Positions 35,057 through 45,926 of a stretch of 64,000 nt of DNA are shown in pieces. Where the stretch lies: positions 650,501 through 714,500 of the forward strand of contig NZ_JARUBJ010000002.1 in NCBI RefSeq assembly GCF_029626145.1, read 5' to 3'. The notes under the pieces are model-generated. The model worked only from the letters and a program-made list of their open reading frames with translations. It had not been told where the DNA came from and searched no databases. The position numbers and the translations under genes are program-made. This DNA is from Micromonospora sp. WMMD961. Lineage in GTDB: Bacteria > Actinomycetota > Actinomycetes > Mycobacteriales > Micromonosporaceae. Every line of letters begins with the position of its first letter. Position 1 is the first letter of the stretch.

Positions 35057-35418
35057 AGCGCGACGGCTACGTGGCCCGTTGGCAGGGCCGGGAATACCAG
35101 GCCAGCCCGGACGGCGACAACATCCGCCTCTACCAGCCCGAGCCGGGCGAGGGCTTCGACGAGGTCCGCGCGGGCCGCTACGTCCGGGTGCTGCCGGCGA
35201 GTGAGATCGAGGACCTGGCGTACGTGCGGACCACCTGCACCTGGAAGGGGCAGCCGTTCATCGTGCTCGGCGAGCACGACGCCTGGCTGCGGGTGGAATA
35301 CACCGGCGGCCGCTGGCCGGTGGCGGAGGCGATGCGGCTGGAGGTGTTCGACTTCGGTGTCTACCAGGGTTGGGCGCCGGCCGCCGAGGTCACCGACCTA
35401 CGGGAGCAGCGGGTCTGA
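35053..35418 (+). CDS. Hypothetical protein coupled to the SseB-domain gene
   Basis: A 121-residue soluble protein, mixed alpha/beta in character, with many aromatic residues (GYVARWQGREYQASP, then GWAPAAEVTDL). No known family was recognised. The GTG at 35053 overlaps the preceding stop (GTGA), so it is translated with the SseB-domain protein and may be its partner. It ends five bases from a convergent hydrolase gene. The codon pattern is fully native. Confidence 0.7.
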   Translation: MKRDGYVARWQGREYQASPDGDNIRLYQPEPGEGFDEVRAGRYVRVLPASEIEDLAYVRTTCTWKGQPFIVLGEHDAWLRVEYTGGRWPVAEAMRLEVFDFGVYQGWAPAAEVTDLREQRV

Positions 35419-35423
35419 GGCGG

Positions 35424-36356
35424 TCAGGTCTTCGCCCACCGCAGGATCTCGCCGAGCACCAGATCGGGTGCTTCCAGGTGCGGGAAGTGCCCCACCCCGT
35501 CGAGCAGCCGCCACTCGTAGGGTGCGACGACGTAGCGGCCGGAGCCCAGCGCGGTGCGCGGCAGCGAGGCGACGTCCAGCGCGCCGTGCAGTTGCAGGGT
35601 CGGGGTGGACAGCGGCTTCTGCATCAGGCGGACGAACCGGTAGCCGTGCAGCCGTAGCAGCGAGCGGAACGCCCACCGGTATCCCTCCAGGGCGCAGAAC
35701 GCGGCCTGCGGAATGCGCATGGCCTCCCGGCACCGCTCGGCGTACGCAGCGAAGTCCGGCCCGGCCACCCAACGCGGCCCGCCCCAGCGACGCAGGATCT
35801 CCGCGACGCCGGCCGCGCCGTCGCGGGTCAGCACGTGTTCGTAGCGGGGTAGCTGGAACTTCAACGCCGGTGTGGACGCGGCGAACTGCCCGCGCGGGTC
35901 GGCGAAGATGGCGGCGCGCAGTCGCAGCGGGTGCGGCGCACCCAGCACCACGAGTCGACGGACCAGCGACGGGTGGAACGAGGCCACCGTCCAGGCCACC
36001 ATGCCGCCGAGGCCGCTGCCGACGATCGTCGCCGACCGTTCGCCGAGCGCACGGATCAGTCCGGCGATGTCGGCGGCGAGGGTGTAACCGTCGTACCCTC
36101 GGGGTGGTTTGTCGCTGGCGCCGTAACCGCGCAGGTCGACGGCGACCGCCCGGAACCCGGCGTCGGCGACCGCCGGCAGCATCTGGTGCCACGCCCACCA
36201 GTGCTCCGGGAAGCCGTGCAGGAAGAGCACCATCGGCCCGGTGCCGGCCTCGACCACATGGAACCGGGTGCCGTTGGCGCCGACGAAGCGGTGCGTCCAC
36301 GGCCCCTCGGTGAGGACACGAGACTCGTCGACGGCTCCGCCGCGCTGGTCGGTCAT
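35424..36356 (-). CDS. Alpha/beta hydrolase, epoxide-hydrolase-like, atypical nucleophile site
   Basis: A 310-residue alpha/beta-hydrolase-fold protein of the epoxide hydrolase/haloalkane dehalogenase group. The oxyanion motif HGFPEHWWAWHQ is near residue 53, VDLRGYGASDKPPRGYDGYT near 95, and the conserved GVGHFPHLEAPD near 285 carries the likely catalytic histidine. The nucleophile elbow reads IVGSGLGGMVAW, placing glycine where Asp (GHDWGG) is expected. The protein may be inactive, use another residue, or have a non-catalytic role. Single gene. Confidence 0.8.
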   Translation of the reverse strand: MTDQRGGAVDESRVLTEGPWTHRFVGANGTRFHVVEAGTGPMVLFLHGFPEHWWAWHQMLPAVADAGFRAVAVDLRGYGASDKPPRGYDGYTLAADIAGLIRALGERSATIVGSGLGGMVAWTVASFHPSLVRRLVVLGAPHPLRLRAAIFADPRGQFAASTPALKFQLPRYEHVLTRDGAAGVAEILRRWGGPRWVAGPDFAAYAERCREAMRIPQAAFCALEGYRWAFRSLLRLHGYRFVRLMQKPLSTPTLQLHGALDVASLPRTALGSGRYVVAPYEWRLLDGVGHFPHLEAPDLVLGEILRWAKT

Positions 36357-36465
36357 GGCAGACAGCCTAGGACCCGGTTGCCGCCGACGACCCTGGTGGT
36401 CGCGTTGAACAGGGGAAAGCCCGGGTTTGACCCGGAGTGGTGCCAGGGTCCCGGCCGGACAGAGG

Positions 36466-36500
36466 GCGACGCCCGGGCAGGTGGCCTGCCCGGGCGTCGC
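36466..36500 (-). terminator. Strong hairpin after the first M6 protease gene
   Basis: GCGACGCCCGGGCAGG pairs perfectly over 16 bp with CCTGCCCGGGCGTCGC around a TGG loop, 21 bases beyond the stop of the minus-strand protease gene. Confidence 0.8.
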
Positions 36501-36521
36501 TCTGTCTAGCGGGATCAGTGG

Positions 36522-38972
36522 TCAGCTGACCCGGATCTTCATCGAGGTGCCGTCCTGCTCCACAACCCTGATCTTGACACCGGCCGCGGGGAGCTTGACG
36601 CCGTGGTTCGGCAGCTCCTCGTAGAAGTACTTCTTGGTGTCGTCGAACAGCGGCTCGGCAGCCTGGCCACGGATGTACTGCGGCTGGCTGTTGAGGTGCA
36701 GGGTGAACGAGTCGGCCTTGTTCAGGCTGAACGGTGCGTCGTAAATCTGGACGCGGGCGCGCCACGGGGCACCGGTCAGGTTGTAGATCGGGCGCGGGTG
36801 CGCGTCGATGTACAGGTTGCGACCCTCACCCGGGTGACCACCCGGGTTGGTCGGCGAGGCCGGGGCGGTGTTGTTGTCCTCCCAGCGGGTGTTCCAGTAC
36901 GAGATGAGCAGGCCCTCCTGGTACGCGTAGTGGTCCACCCAGTCCGGGCGGGTGTTCGCGTAGCCGAAGAAGTACGGGCCGGTCTTCAGGTACTTGTCGT
37001 AGGACACGTAGGACCGGTTGCCGGCGATGTAGAAGTTGTCGAACTCGTCGGTGTAAGTGGCACCGACGACCTCCCACTCGTCGAGCGCCCAACCCGCGTC
37101 GGTCTCGGCGCCGTCGCTGAACACGGTCTGACCGTCGGCGGTCACGGTGATCGCGTCACCGAAGAAGCCGCCCTCGGACACACCGCCGTCGGTGACGTAG
37201 TGCAGGCGAACCTGCGCCGTCTTGCCGGCGACCGAGGTCAGCGGGATGTTGATGTCAGCCCACGCGCCGTTGCTGGTGCCGGCTAGGGCCGGGCGGCCCG
37301 CGCCGTCGACGCCGATCGGCTGGCCGTTGACGGTGCCGTCCAGGTCGGTCCAGGTCTGGCCGCCGTCCGTCGACGCCTCAAAGTAGAGGTAGTCGTAGCC
37401 CGCCTCGATGGCGTACTTGCCCTTGAGCGACAGCGCCGCCGAGGACTTGCCGGTGAGGTCGAACGTCCTCGTCATGGTGCCGTCGAGGTTGTCCCTGTTG
37501 CCGGAGAAGTACTGTTTCGAGCCCTCGAACGGTGCGCCGTAGTTGAAGGTGTACTCCTTCTTGGGCAGCACCACCACGACGGCCTGGGCCTTCTTGGAGT
37601 TGTACTCCTGCGGGCCGAGCTCCAGGGTCTGCTTCTGACCGGCAACGACCACCTCGTAGTCGAGCCAGCCGAGCTGGAGCTTGTTCCAGGCACCGAGGTC
37701 GCCGCCCCGGTCGCCGATGCCGACGTCGTTCTTGGCGCCGAGCCGGCTCTGGGCCATCAGGGTCCAGTGCTCGTTGCTGTTGTCGGCGGGGCCGTAGTCG
37801 TCCGGCAGGCCCAGGTCGTGGCCGTACTCGTGGTAGAAGACGCTACGACCGCCGTTTTCCGGCTGGATGGTGTAGTCGCGGATCCAGACGCCGGTGTTGC
37901 CGATCTGGGTGCCGCCGATCGGGAAGTTCGGCGGGCCGACGGGCGAGCTGTTGTACGCCGACCAACGGTGGCTCCAGATCGCGTCCTCACCCTGCTGCGG
38001 GTCACCGTCGGCCTGGTCGCCGCCGGAGTGGACGATCTGGAAGTGGTCGATGTAGCCGTCCGACTCGTTGAAGTCGCCGTCACCGTCGTAGTCGAAGCGG
38101 TCCCACTGGTCGAAGGACTTCATCTCCGCGGCGATCTGCTCGTCCGTCCGGCCCTTGGCCTTCTGGTCGGCGACCCACTGGTTCGCGGCGTCGCGGATCA
38201 GTGCCCAGGTGTTCGAGCAGACGCTGTCGCCGCAGACGGCGGGGTCGCCGGTCGGGTCGTCGTCGGCCTTCGGGTCGTCGGAGCGACCGTAGCGAGCCTC
38301 GTTGTACCGGACCTTGACCCAGTCGGTCACCTCACCCTCGACGGTGTAGCGACCCGAGGACTGCGCCTCGTAGTACTGCTTGAGCGACTCGTCGCCCGGG
38401 TTGGTGCCGAAGTACAGCTGACGGAAGTGCTCCGGGCTGAAATCCGGCTGCCAGATGGTGGAGTTGTCCACGGCCCGGTTGGGCTCAGGGATCTTGTTGT
38501 GCAGCGGCCCGTCGAACGTCGCCGGTCCGGCGATGTCCGCGTTCAGGTCCTTGTCCGGGTAGGACGGGTGCCGCTCGTCACCGAACTCGGCCAGGATCAC
38601 GAAGATCTTGTCGGTCCGCTCACGCTTGAGCTCGACGTACTGGTCCCTGGTCTCCTGGCCGCCGCCGGCGGCGGAGCGCGCCTTGGCGTTGGTGGCCGTC
38701 TTGCCGACCTGGCCGACCTTGACGACCGTGCTGCCGTTGCGCTCGATCGGCTTGCTGCGCCCGCTCAGCACGTCGGCGAGACCCTGCTCACGCAGCTCGC
38801 GGCGCTTGTCCTCGAGCTTGTCGGGGAGCTCATCCTTCAGCGCCTGTGGTTCGGCAGCGGCCGGTGCTGCTGCCGGCAGTTTGGGCTGCGGGGCCGCCGA
38901 GGCGGACGGGCCGAACGCCAGGCCAGTCGCCGTCAGTGAGAGCCCGAGCAGACCCACTGCGACTTTGCGCAC
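36522..38972 (-). CDS. Secreted M6 (immune inhibitor A) metalloprotease, copy 1
   Basis: An 816-residue secreted zinc protease. A signal peptide (residues 1-27, ending ASA-AP) is followed by a propeptide-like region and the M6 catalytic domain. The zinc site HEYGHDLGLPDD (H381, E382, H385) is followed by the ACGMxxx-type segment replaced here by LMAQSRLG. Further on come immune-inhibitor-A domains with paired aromatic/DGG motifs (ASTDGGQTWTDLDG). The GTG at 38972 follows GGAGG at good spacing; the longer frame upstream is non-coding. The tandem paralogue 3' on the window (39291-42086) is on the same strand but has its own terminator. It probably digests extracellular proteins. Confidence 0.88.
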   Translation of the reverse strand: MRKVAVGLLGLSLTATGLAFGPSASAAPQPKLPAAAPAAAEPQALKDELPDKLEDKRRELREQGLADVLSGRSKPIERNGSTVVKVGQVGKTATNAKARSAAGGGQETRDQYVELKRERTDKIFVILAEFGDERHPSYPDKDLNADIAGPATFDGPLHNKIPEPNRAVDNSTIWQPDFSPEHFRQLYFGTNPGDESLKQYYEAQSSGRYTVEGEVTDWVKVRYNEARYGRSDDPKADDDPTGDPAVCGDSVCSNTWALIRDAANQWVADQKAKGRTDEQIAAEMKSFDQWDRFDYDGDGDFNESDGYIDHFQIVHSGGDQADGDPQQGEDAIWSHRWSAYNSSPVGPPNFPIGGTQIGNTGVWIRDYTIQPENGGRSVFYHEYGHDLGLPDDYGPADNSNEHWTLMAQSRLGAKNDVGIGDRGGDLGAWNKLQLGWLDYEVVVAGQKQTLELGPQEYNSKKAQAVVVVLPKKEYTFNYGAPFEGSKQYFSGNRDNLDGTMTRTFDLTGKSSAALSLKGKYAIEAGYDYLYFEASTDGGQTWTDLDGTVNGQPIGVDGAGRPALAGTSNGAWADINIPLTSVAGKTAQVRLHYVTDGGVSEGGFFGDAITVTADGQTVFSDGAETDAGWALDEWEVVGATYTDEFDNFYIAGNRSYVSYDKYLKTGPYFFGYANTRPDWVDHYAYQEGLLISYWNTRWEDNNTAPASPTNPGGHPGEGRNLYIDAHPRPIYNLTGAPWRARVQIYDAPFSLNKADSFTLHLNSQPQYIRGQAAEPLFDDTKKYFYEELPNHGVKLPAAGVKIRVVEQDGTSMKIRVS

Positions 38973-39018
38973 GTGGTACCTCCGGTGTGAGGGAACCGGC
39001 CCAACGGGGGTACGGGCC

Positions 39019-39045
39019 GGTGGGAGATCGATCCCACTAGTGGGA
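39019..39045. promoter_or_regulatory. Palindromic operator-like site before M6 protease copy 1
   Basis: A perfect 14-bp palindrome, TCCCACTAGTGGGA (39032-39045), is preceded by another GGTGGGA half (39019-39025), about 45-75 bases upstream of the start at 38972. Such spaced half-sites fit a regulator binding site. The rest of the gap 38973-39230 is AT-richer (39090-39140) and probably holds the promoter; no gene is seen in it. Confidence 0.4.
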
Positions 39046-39230
39046 CCAATGGTGAACATAGACACTGCCGGTACGGGTGGGAAGACAGACGCGTCGATTT
39101 GTTGCAAGATTTTGTTGGGAATGCTTTTCACCGTCACACACCAGGTCTTCATCAGCCACGCTGACCAGCGACGATTGGCTCGGTCCCGTATACAGCGACC
39201 GATTTCGATCAATGTGATCGAGGAACGACA

Positions 39231-39264
39231 GTGGGGCCGGCGACGTCTCCGTCACCGGCCCCAC
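39231..39264 (-). terminator. Hairpin after the second M6 protease gene
   Basis: GTGGGGCCGG pairs with CCGGCCCCAC over 10 bp, and an inner GACG/CGTC extends the stem past one mismatch to a TCTC loop. It lies 26 bases beyond the stop at 39291. Confidence 0.75.
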
Positions 39265-39290
39265 CGTCAGTTGTCGAACCGGGAAAACCG

Positions 39291-42086
39291 TTACTTCTTC
39301 GCCGGGGTGACGAAGATCGTGGCGGACGAGTTGTCCTTCGCCGCCTTCTTGATGGTGAGCGAGACGCCGTAGTTCACGTCCTGGTCGCCCGGGTTACCGG
39401 TGCCCAGCACGATCGCCCCGCCGCCCAGGGTCACGCCGTAGAACTCCGGCGCCGGGCTACCGTCCGGGTTGGTGACCCGGGTGGTGTATGGCGCGTTGCC
39501 GCGCGACGGCAGGACCACCGACGCGTCGTTGTCCCGGGCGTAGGCAGCACCATCGCGCATCTCGATGCCCGGGTACCAACCCTTGGCGTCGGTGAACGAC
39601 TTCACCGGCGGCAACCCCTTGAACTTCGTGCAGTACGCGCTGTACGGCTCGTCCGCCGCCTCCAGGCACTCCGTGAAGGGGTACGTCCGCTGCAACGAGA
39701 ACGCCGCGTTCGACGACTGCGGGCGGCTGGGTAGGTTGTCCGTCACCGACGGGTCCTTCACCGCCGCCTCGCCGGTGCGGCGCAGCGGGTCGAAGTGCGA
39801 GTCGACGATGAGCAACCCGCCCTTCGCGCCGTAGCTCGGCAGCGCGGTCATCTGCCCGGTGACGTGGTTGACGTCGCCGAGCGCGGTGTCCCGGTACCAG
39901 ACCAGCATGCCCGGGGCGTTGTAGGAGATCCGGTCGACCTTCCACGCCTCGTGCGAGTAGATGGTGTCGTAGGCGTACTGCAGGCCCTTGTCGAAGCCGT
40001 CGAAGTTGCGCCACTCCGCCAGGTAGTACTGCGCGTGCACCTCGGTGCCGGTGGAGACCTTCCAGCCCTCGCCGGTGGTGTCGACGAAGGTGCCGCCGGT
40101 GGCCGTCCAGCCGTTGTCGCCACCCTCGACGTCGTCACTCCAGGTGGTCGCGCCGCCGCCGGTGACCGAGAAGTCGTCGACGAACCAGTTGCGCTCCTCG
40201 AACGCCTCGTCGGTGGCCAGGCGCAGCCGCACCTGCACGGTCGTACCGGCGTACGCCGACAGGTCGACGTAGTCGTGCCGCCAGCCGTGGGTGTCACCGG
40301 TCAGGCCGTACTTCTTGCCACCGAAGTCGGTCATCCGGCCGTTCGGGTCACCGTAACCGTCCGGCGTGGTGACCACGGTGCCGGACTCGTCGTACACCTT
40401 CTGCTCGGTCCAGGTCGTGCCGCCGTCGGTGGAGAGCTCGACGAAGCCGTAGTCCCAGTCCTCCTCGATGATGTAGTTGTTCCACATCCAGAACTTCGAG
40501 TCCGCTGCCGCCGGCACGTCGACCGAGCGGCTCAGCTTGACGTCCGCCCACTCCTGGTCGTTGTTGCTGTGCCACATCTTGGTGCCGCTGTGCGGCGTGG
40601 CCAGCGTCGTCACCTTGTCCGGCAGGTCGACCTTGATGCCGTCCTCTGCGTCGATCGGGGTTCGGGACGTCTGGCCGAGTTTCACCTCGCGCGGGTTCGA
40701 GCCGGGCCGGATGGTCAGCGGGTCGGCCCAGCCGAGCACCCACTTGTCCCAGATGCCCATGTGCGTCGGCAGCGCCTGGAAGATCTCACCCGAGTGTGAG
40801 CCCGAGGCCATCAGGTCCCAGAAGTCCACGTCGGAGTCGGCGTTGCCGGACGTGTCGTAGAGGTCCGGCAGGCCCAGGTCGTGACCGAACTCGTGGGCGA
40901 AGACACCGACACCGGCGTCCTCCGGCTGCACGATGTAGTTCGACGCCTTGAGGTTGGTGCCCGGGATGGTGTAGCCGCCGGCGATCGTGGAGGAGTGCGC
41001 CCAGACGGCGTACACACCCTGGTCGCCGCCGCCGCGCGACTTGCCCTGCCCGGCGTGCACCAGCACGAGGTGGTCGATCACGCCGTCCGGCTCGAAGACG
41101 TTGCCGTCACCGTCGCGGTCGGCCTGGTCCTCGATGTCGTAGTCGGCCCAGGGGAAGGTCGGGTCCTTCGCGGCGAGCGCGTCGATCGCGTCGGTCGCCA
41201 GGCGGCCCGCGCCGGCCGGGTTGTCCGGGTGGCCGTTCATCGACTGCTCACGGCCCGGCACCCAGGCGCCGGTCTCGTCCTGGAAGCAGCGGTTGGCCGC
41301 GTACCAGCCCTCCGAGTGCGGCACGGTGATCCACGGGCTGGCCTGCCCGTCCACCGTGTACGCGTTCTTGGACATCTCCAGGTACATGTTGTGCATCGTG
41401 CGACCGGACAGGTCGATGCCCTTCTTGCCGTCCGGGCCCTTCAGGTCGGTGCGGACCCGCTCGGTGATGCCCTTCTTGCTGTAGAGCATCTTGTTGTAGT
41501 GCTGCGGCGAGAAGTCCGGCACCCACATCGAGTTGTTGTCCTCGTGGGGCAGGCGCGCCGGGTCCGGGATCTTGTTGTGCTTCGGGCCGTTCTGGACGGT
41601 GCCAGGGACGCAGGTCCGGTCCTCGAACACCGTCTTGGGGACCATCACGCCAGTGAAGTCGTCGTTGGCCTTGTCGTTGAACTCGACGAGCAGCGTGAGC
41701 AACTTCGCCGTCTGCGTGGTCGGCGCCTTCTTGAACTTGCGGGGGTTCTGGCCCGTCTTGAGTGACTTGGCCTCGGCCTTGGCCAGTGCCCGCGCCGCCA
41801 CCGGGTTGCCCCGGGCGTGCTTGCGGTCGAACGCGCGCGCCGACTCGGCGGCAGGGGTATAGACGCCACCCATGCCCTTGACCTCACGACCGGTGGTGTC
41901 CGGCTGCACCTCGGGCTCGGCGTAGTTGATGTAGTGCTCGTCGGCCCCGATCACCGCCCTGGGGGTGGGGGACGACGACTGGGCGGCCGCGCTGCCGGTC
42001 ACGGTCAGTGACGTGGCCGCGAGGGCGATGACGGGCAGCGCGACGAGTAGTCGTCGGCGCGACCCTGGACGGGAGTTTCTGTTCAT
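39291..42086 (-). CDS. Secreted M6 (immune inhibitor A) metalloprotease, copy 2
   Basis: A 931-residue secreted protease. An RRR-type N-region and hydrophobic core form the signal peptide (residues 1-~33, GSAAAQ). The zinc motif HEFGHDLGLPDLYD (H398, E399, H402) is followed by LMASGSHSG. Downstream sequence has two immune-inhibitor-A style modules (STDGGTTWTEQ; RLRLATDEAFEERNWFVDDF) and a C-terminal beta domain. It shares overall layout with copy 1 but is clearly diverged and ~115 residues longer. The ATG at 42086 follows CGGAG. Growth-phase regulation is likely for such exoproteases, but no motif was identified. Confidence 0.88.
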   Translation of the reverse strand: MNRNSRPGSRRRLLVALPVIALAATSLTVTGSAAAQSSSPTPRAVIGADEHYINYAEPEVQPDTTGREVKGMGGVYTPAAESARAFDRKHARGNPVAARALAKAEAKSLKTGQNPRKFKKAPTTQTAKLLTLLVEFNDKANDDFTGVMVPKTVFEDRTCVPGTVQNGPKHNKIPDPARLPHEDNNSMWVPDFSPQHYNKMLYSKKGITERVRTDLKGPDGKKGIDLSGRTMHNMYLEMSKNAYTVDGQASPWITVPHSEGWYAANRCFQDETGAWVPGREQSMNGHPDNPAGAGRLATDAIDALAAKDPTFPWADYDIEDQADRDGDGNVFEPDGVIDHLVLVHAGQGKSRGGGDQGVYAVWAHSSTIAGGYTIPGTNLKASNYIVQPEDAGVGVFAHEFGHDLGLPDLYDTSGNADSDVDFWDLMASGSHSGEIFQALPTHMGIWDKWVLGWADPLTIRPGSNPREVKLGQTSRTPIDAEDGIKVDLPDKVTTLATPHSGTKMWHSNNDQEWADVKLSRSVDVPAAADSKFWMWNNYIIEEDWDYGFVELSTDGGTTWTEQKVYDESGTVVTTPDGYGDPNGRMTDFGGKKYGLTGDTHGWRHDYVDLSAYAGTTVQVRLRLATDEAFEERNWFVDDFSVTGGGATTWSDDVEGGDNGWTATGGTFVDTTGEGWKVSTGTEVHAQYYLAEWRNFDGFDKGLQYAYDTIYSHEAWKVDRISYNAPGMLVWYRDTALGDVNHVTGQMTALPSYGAKGGLLIVDSHFDPLRRTGEAAVKDPSVTDNLPSRPQSSNAAFSLQRTYPFTECLEAADEPYSAYCTKFKGLPPVKSFTDAKGWYPGIEMRDGAAYARDNDASVVLPSRGNAPYTTRVTNPDGSPAPEFYGVTLGGGAIVLGTGNPGDQDVNYGVSLTIKKAAKDNSSATIFVTPAKK

Positions 42087-42256
42087 GCCACTCCGTTTCT
42101 CGGGCAGAGGACGTCGGTGGGGCCCGTGCGCCGGGACGCGACGGGACCGTCCGACGAGCGTGAAACTAGATGACGAGAAAGCCGCACGGCAGGATCGTGA
42201 TCGATGCGTTACCCGTTCGGTGGGAGCGCCGCTCGTCGTACCTCCACACAAGACAA

Positions 42257-42292
42257 CGGTGGGTGACGGTCCGTCCGGACCGCCACCCACCG
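42257..42292 (-). terminator. Hairpin after acs
   Basis: CGGTGGGTG and CACCCACCG pair outside an A/C mismatch, and CGGTCCG/CGGACCG inside it, together 16 bp, 18 bases beyond the acs stop. Confidence 0.75.
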
Positions 42293-42310
42293 CAGGGGTA
42301 CGTCTACTCG

Positions 42311-44332
<2,022 letters not shown>

Positions 44333-44539
44333 GCCGTGACTCCTCGTCGCTCGGGTGACCTGGGTCTCGCTGGGCACGAGGGTAGTCGGCAGGCCCTCGG
44401 CCAGCGAGGGCTGCCCGCCTCGTCGCGCCGAGCGGCCTTCGCCGCGCGCCCGGCGGTGGAGCACGGCGCCCGGGTGGTCCCGGTCGCGTTGTGGACGGGG
44501 GCGCCCCGCTGCGCCGGGACGGGTCGCTAGCGTGACGGG

Positions 44540-45286
44540 GTGACCACCGACCCGCTCGCGCCGCTGCTCGCGCTCGCCGACATCGCCTCCGCCGTCGAGC
44601 GGGCCCGCGCACGGTTCGACCAGGCGCTCGGGCACCGCGCGCTGCGTCGGCACGGTGGCCAGGTCGCGGCCGAGGTGAGCCTGCGCTCCGCGGTTGCCAG
44701 CGCCGCCCTGGAAGGGGCCGTGCACGAACGGGAGGCGGTCCGCGCCGGCACCGTCACCGACCCGGTGCTCCAGGGGGCGCTGCGGGTCGCCGGAGCGCTG
44801 CCCGGCCTGAGCGAACTCTGGCCCAAGGCCCCCCGGCAGGCGCTCGCGAAGCTGCACGTCCTCGCCGCCCGGGAGCTGGTGCCGGAGGCCGAGCTGGGCC
44901 GCCCGGTGGCCGACCCCGTGGTCGCCACCCGGCTGGACGGGCTGGCCGGGCTGGTCGCCGGTGGCACCAAGGTCTCCCCGCTGGTGCTCGCCGCCGTCGT
45001 GCACGGGGAGTTGTTGAACCTGCGCCCGTTCGCCGGGCCGTCCGGCGTGGTGGCCCGGGGCGCCGCCCGGCTGGTGCTGCTCGCCGGCGGCCTCGACCCG
45101 CGCGGCCTGCTCGCCGTCGACGTCGGGCATCGCGAGCGGGAGCCCGAGTACGTCGGCTCGGCGGGCGCGTTCGCCACCGGCACCCCGGACGGGCTGCGTT
45201 CCTGGCTACGCCACTACATGGCGGCCGTCGAGGTCGGCGCCGACCAGCTCACCGTCATCGGCGACGAGGTCCTCGCCGCCGCCTGA
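44540..45286 (+). CDS. Fic-fold protein with degenerate catalytic loop
   Basis: A 248-residue all-helical protein. Residues 54-59 read SAALEG, matching the Fic inhibitory-helix motif (S/T)xxxE(G/N). Residues 162-173 read RPFAGPSGVVAR, at the position and spacing of the Fic core HPFxxGNGRxxR but lacking the catalytic His and the GNGR anion hole. The flanking helices (VLAAVVHGELLNL before; AARLVLLAGGLDP after) also fit the fold. It is therefore probably not an AMP-transferase of the normal kind, or it has a different chemistry. Related actinobacterial proteins are often labelled 'oxidoreductase' without support. It is divergent from acs and ends seven bases from the TetR gene. Confidence 0.6.
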   Translation: MTTDPLAPLLALADIASAVERARARFDQALGHRALRRHGGQVAAEVSLRSAVASAALEGAVHEREAVRAGTVTDPVLQGALRVAGALPGLSELWPKAPRQALAKLHVLAARELVPEAELGRPVADPVVATRLDGLAGLVAGGTKVSPLVLAAVVHGELLNLRPFAGPSGVVARGAARLVLLAGGLDPRGLLAVDVGHREREPEYVGSAGAFATGTPDGLRSWLRHYMAAVEVGADQLTVIGDEVLAAA

Positions 45287-45293
45287 GCGGCGA

Positions 45294-45926
45294 TCAGTCC
45301 CGCCGCGTCGCCCGGTTGACCTTGGCCTGCAGGGCCCGGCGGGCGATCGGCCCGAGATCGTCGACGATCTCCATGAGGAGTGCGAGCTGGTCGAGCGCGG
45401 CCATCGCCTGGTCGGCGCCCGCCGGGTCCACCCCGTCGTAGAGTTCCAGCCCGATGAACGCGGCCGAGACCGCGCGGGCCAGGCCGGGCACGTCGGCGAC
45501 CTCGGCGAACGGAGAGCCGGCGAGGAGCCTGCGCAGGACGGCCTCGATCTCGTCCACCCACAGCTGGAGCGCTCCGGCGGTGGGAGCGGCCATGCGTTGG
45601 TCCGCCTGTGCCCCCGCCAACATCTGGGCCAGGAAGGTGACGTTGCCGAGTTGTCGTTCCTCCTCGTGCAGCGCCCGCCCGACCGCGAGCAGTTCGCGCA
45701 GCGACCCGGCCGAGGCCAGCCGTGCCGACCAGTGCTCGACCCGCGCGGCAGTGCTGGCCCGGCAGGCCGCCGCGAGCAGGTCGTCCACCGTGCCGAAGTG
45801 GTAGAAGACGAGCGCCTGGTTCACCCCGGCGGCGGCGCCGATGGTACGGGCGGAGACGCCGGCGATGCCGTGCTCGCGGATGGCGGCGATGGCACCGTCG
45901 AGGAGACGCTGCTTGGTGTCGGCCAT
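45294..45926 (-). CDS. TetR family transcriptional regulator
   Basis: A 210-residue repressor. The N-terminal helix-turn-helix (VSARTIGAAAGVNQALVFYHF, residues ~24-44) and a helical ligand-binding domain are typical of TetR. The ATG at 45926 follows GAGAGGAG, which lies inside the coding sequence of the upstream methyltransferase gene; the two overlap by 106 bases. As last gene of the 48078-45294 unit, it most likely binds the twin TTGAGCG-N2-CGCTCAA operators at 48095-48143 and controls its own operon. The inducer is unknown, perhaps a lipid or hydrophobic compound judging by its partners. Confidence 0.88.
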   Translation of the reverse strand: MADTKQRLLDGAIAAIREHGIAGVSARTIGAAAGVNQALVFYHFGTVDDLLAAACRASTAARVEHWSARLASAGSLRELLAVGRALHEEERQLGNVTFLAQMLAGAQADQRMAAPTAGALQLWVDEIEAVLRRLLAGSPFAEVADVPGLARAVSAAFIGLELYDGVDPAGADQAMAALDQLALLMEIVDDLGPIARRALQAKVNRATRRD

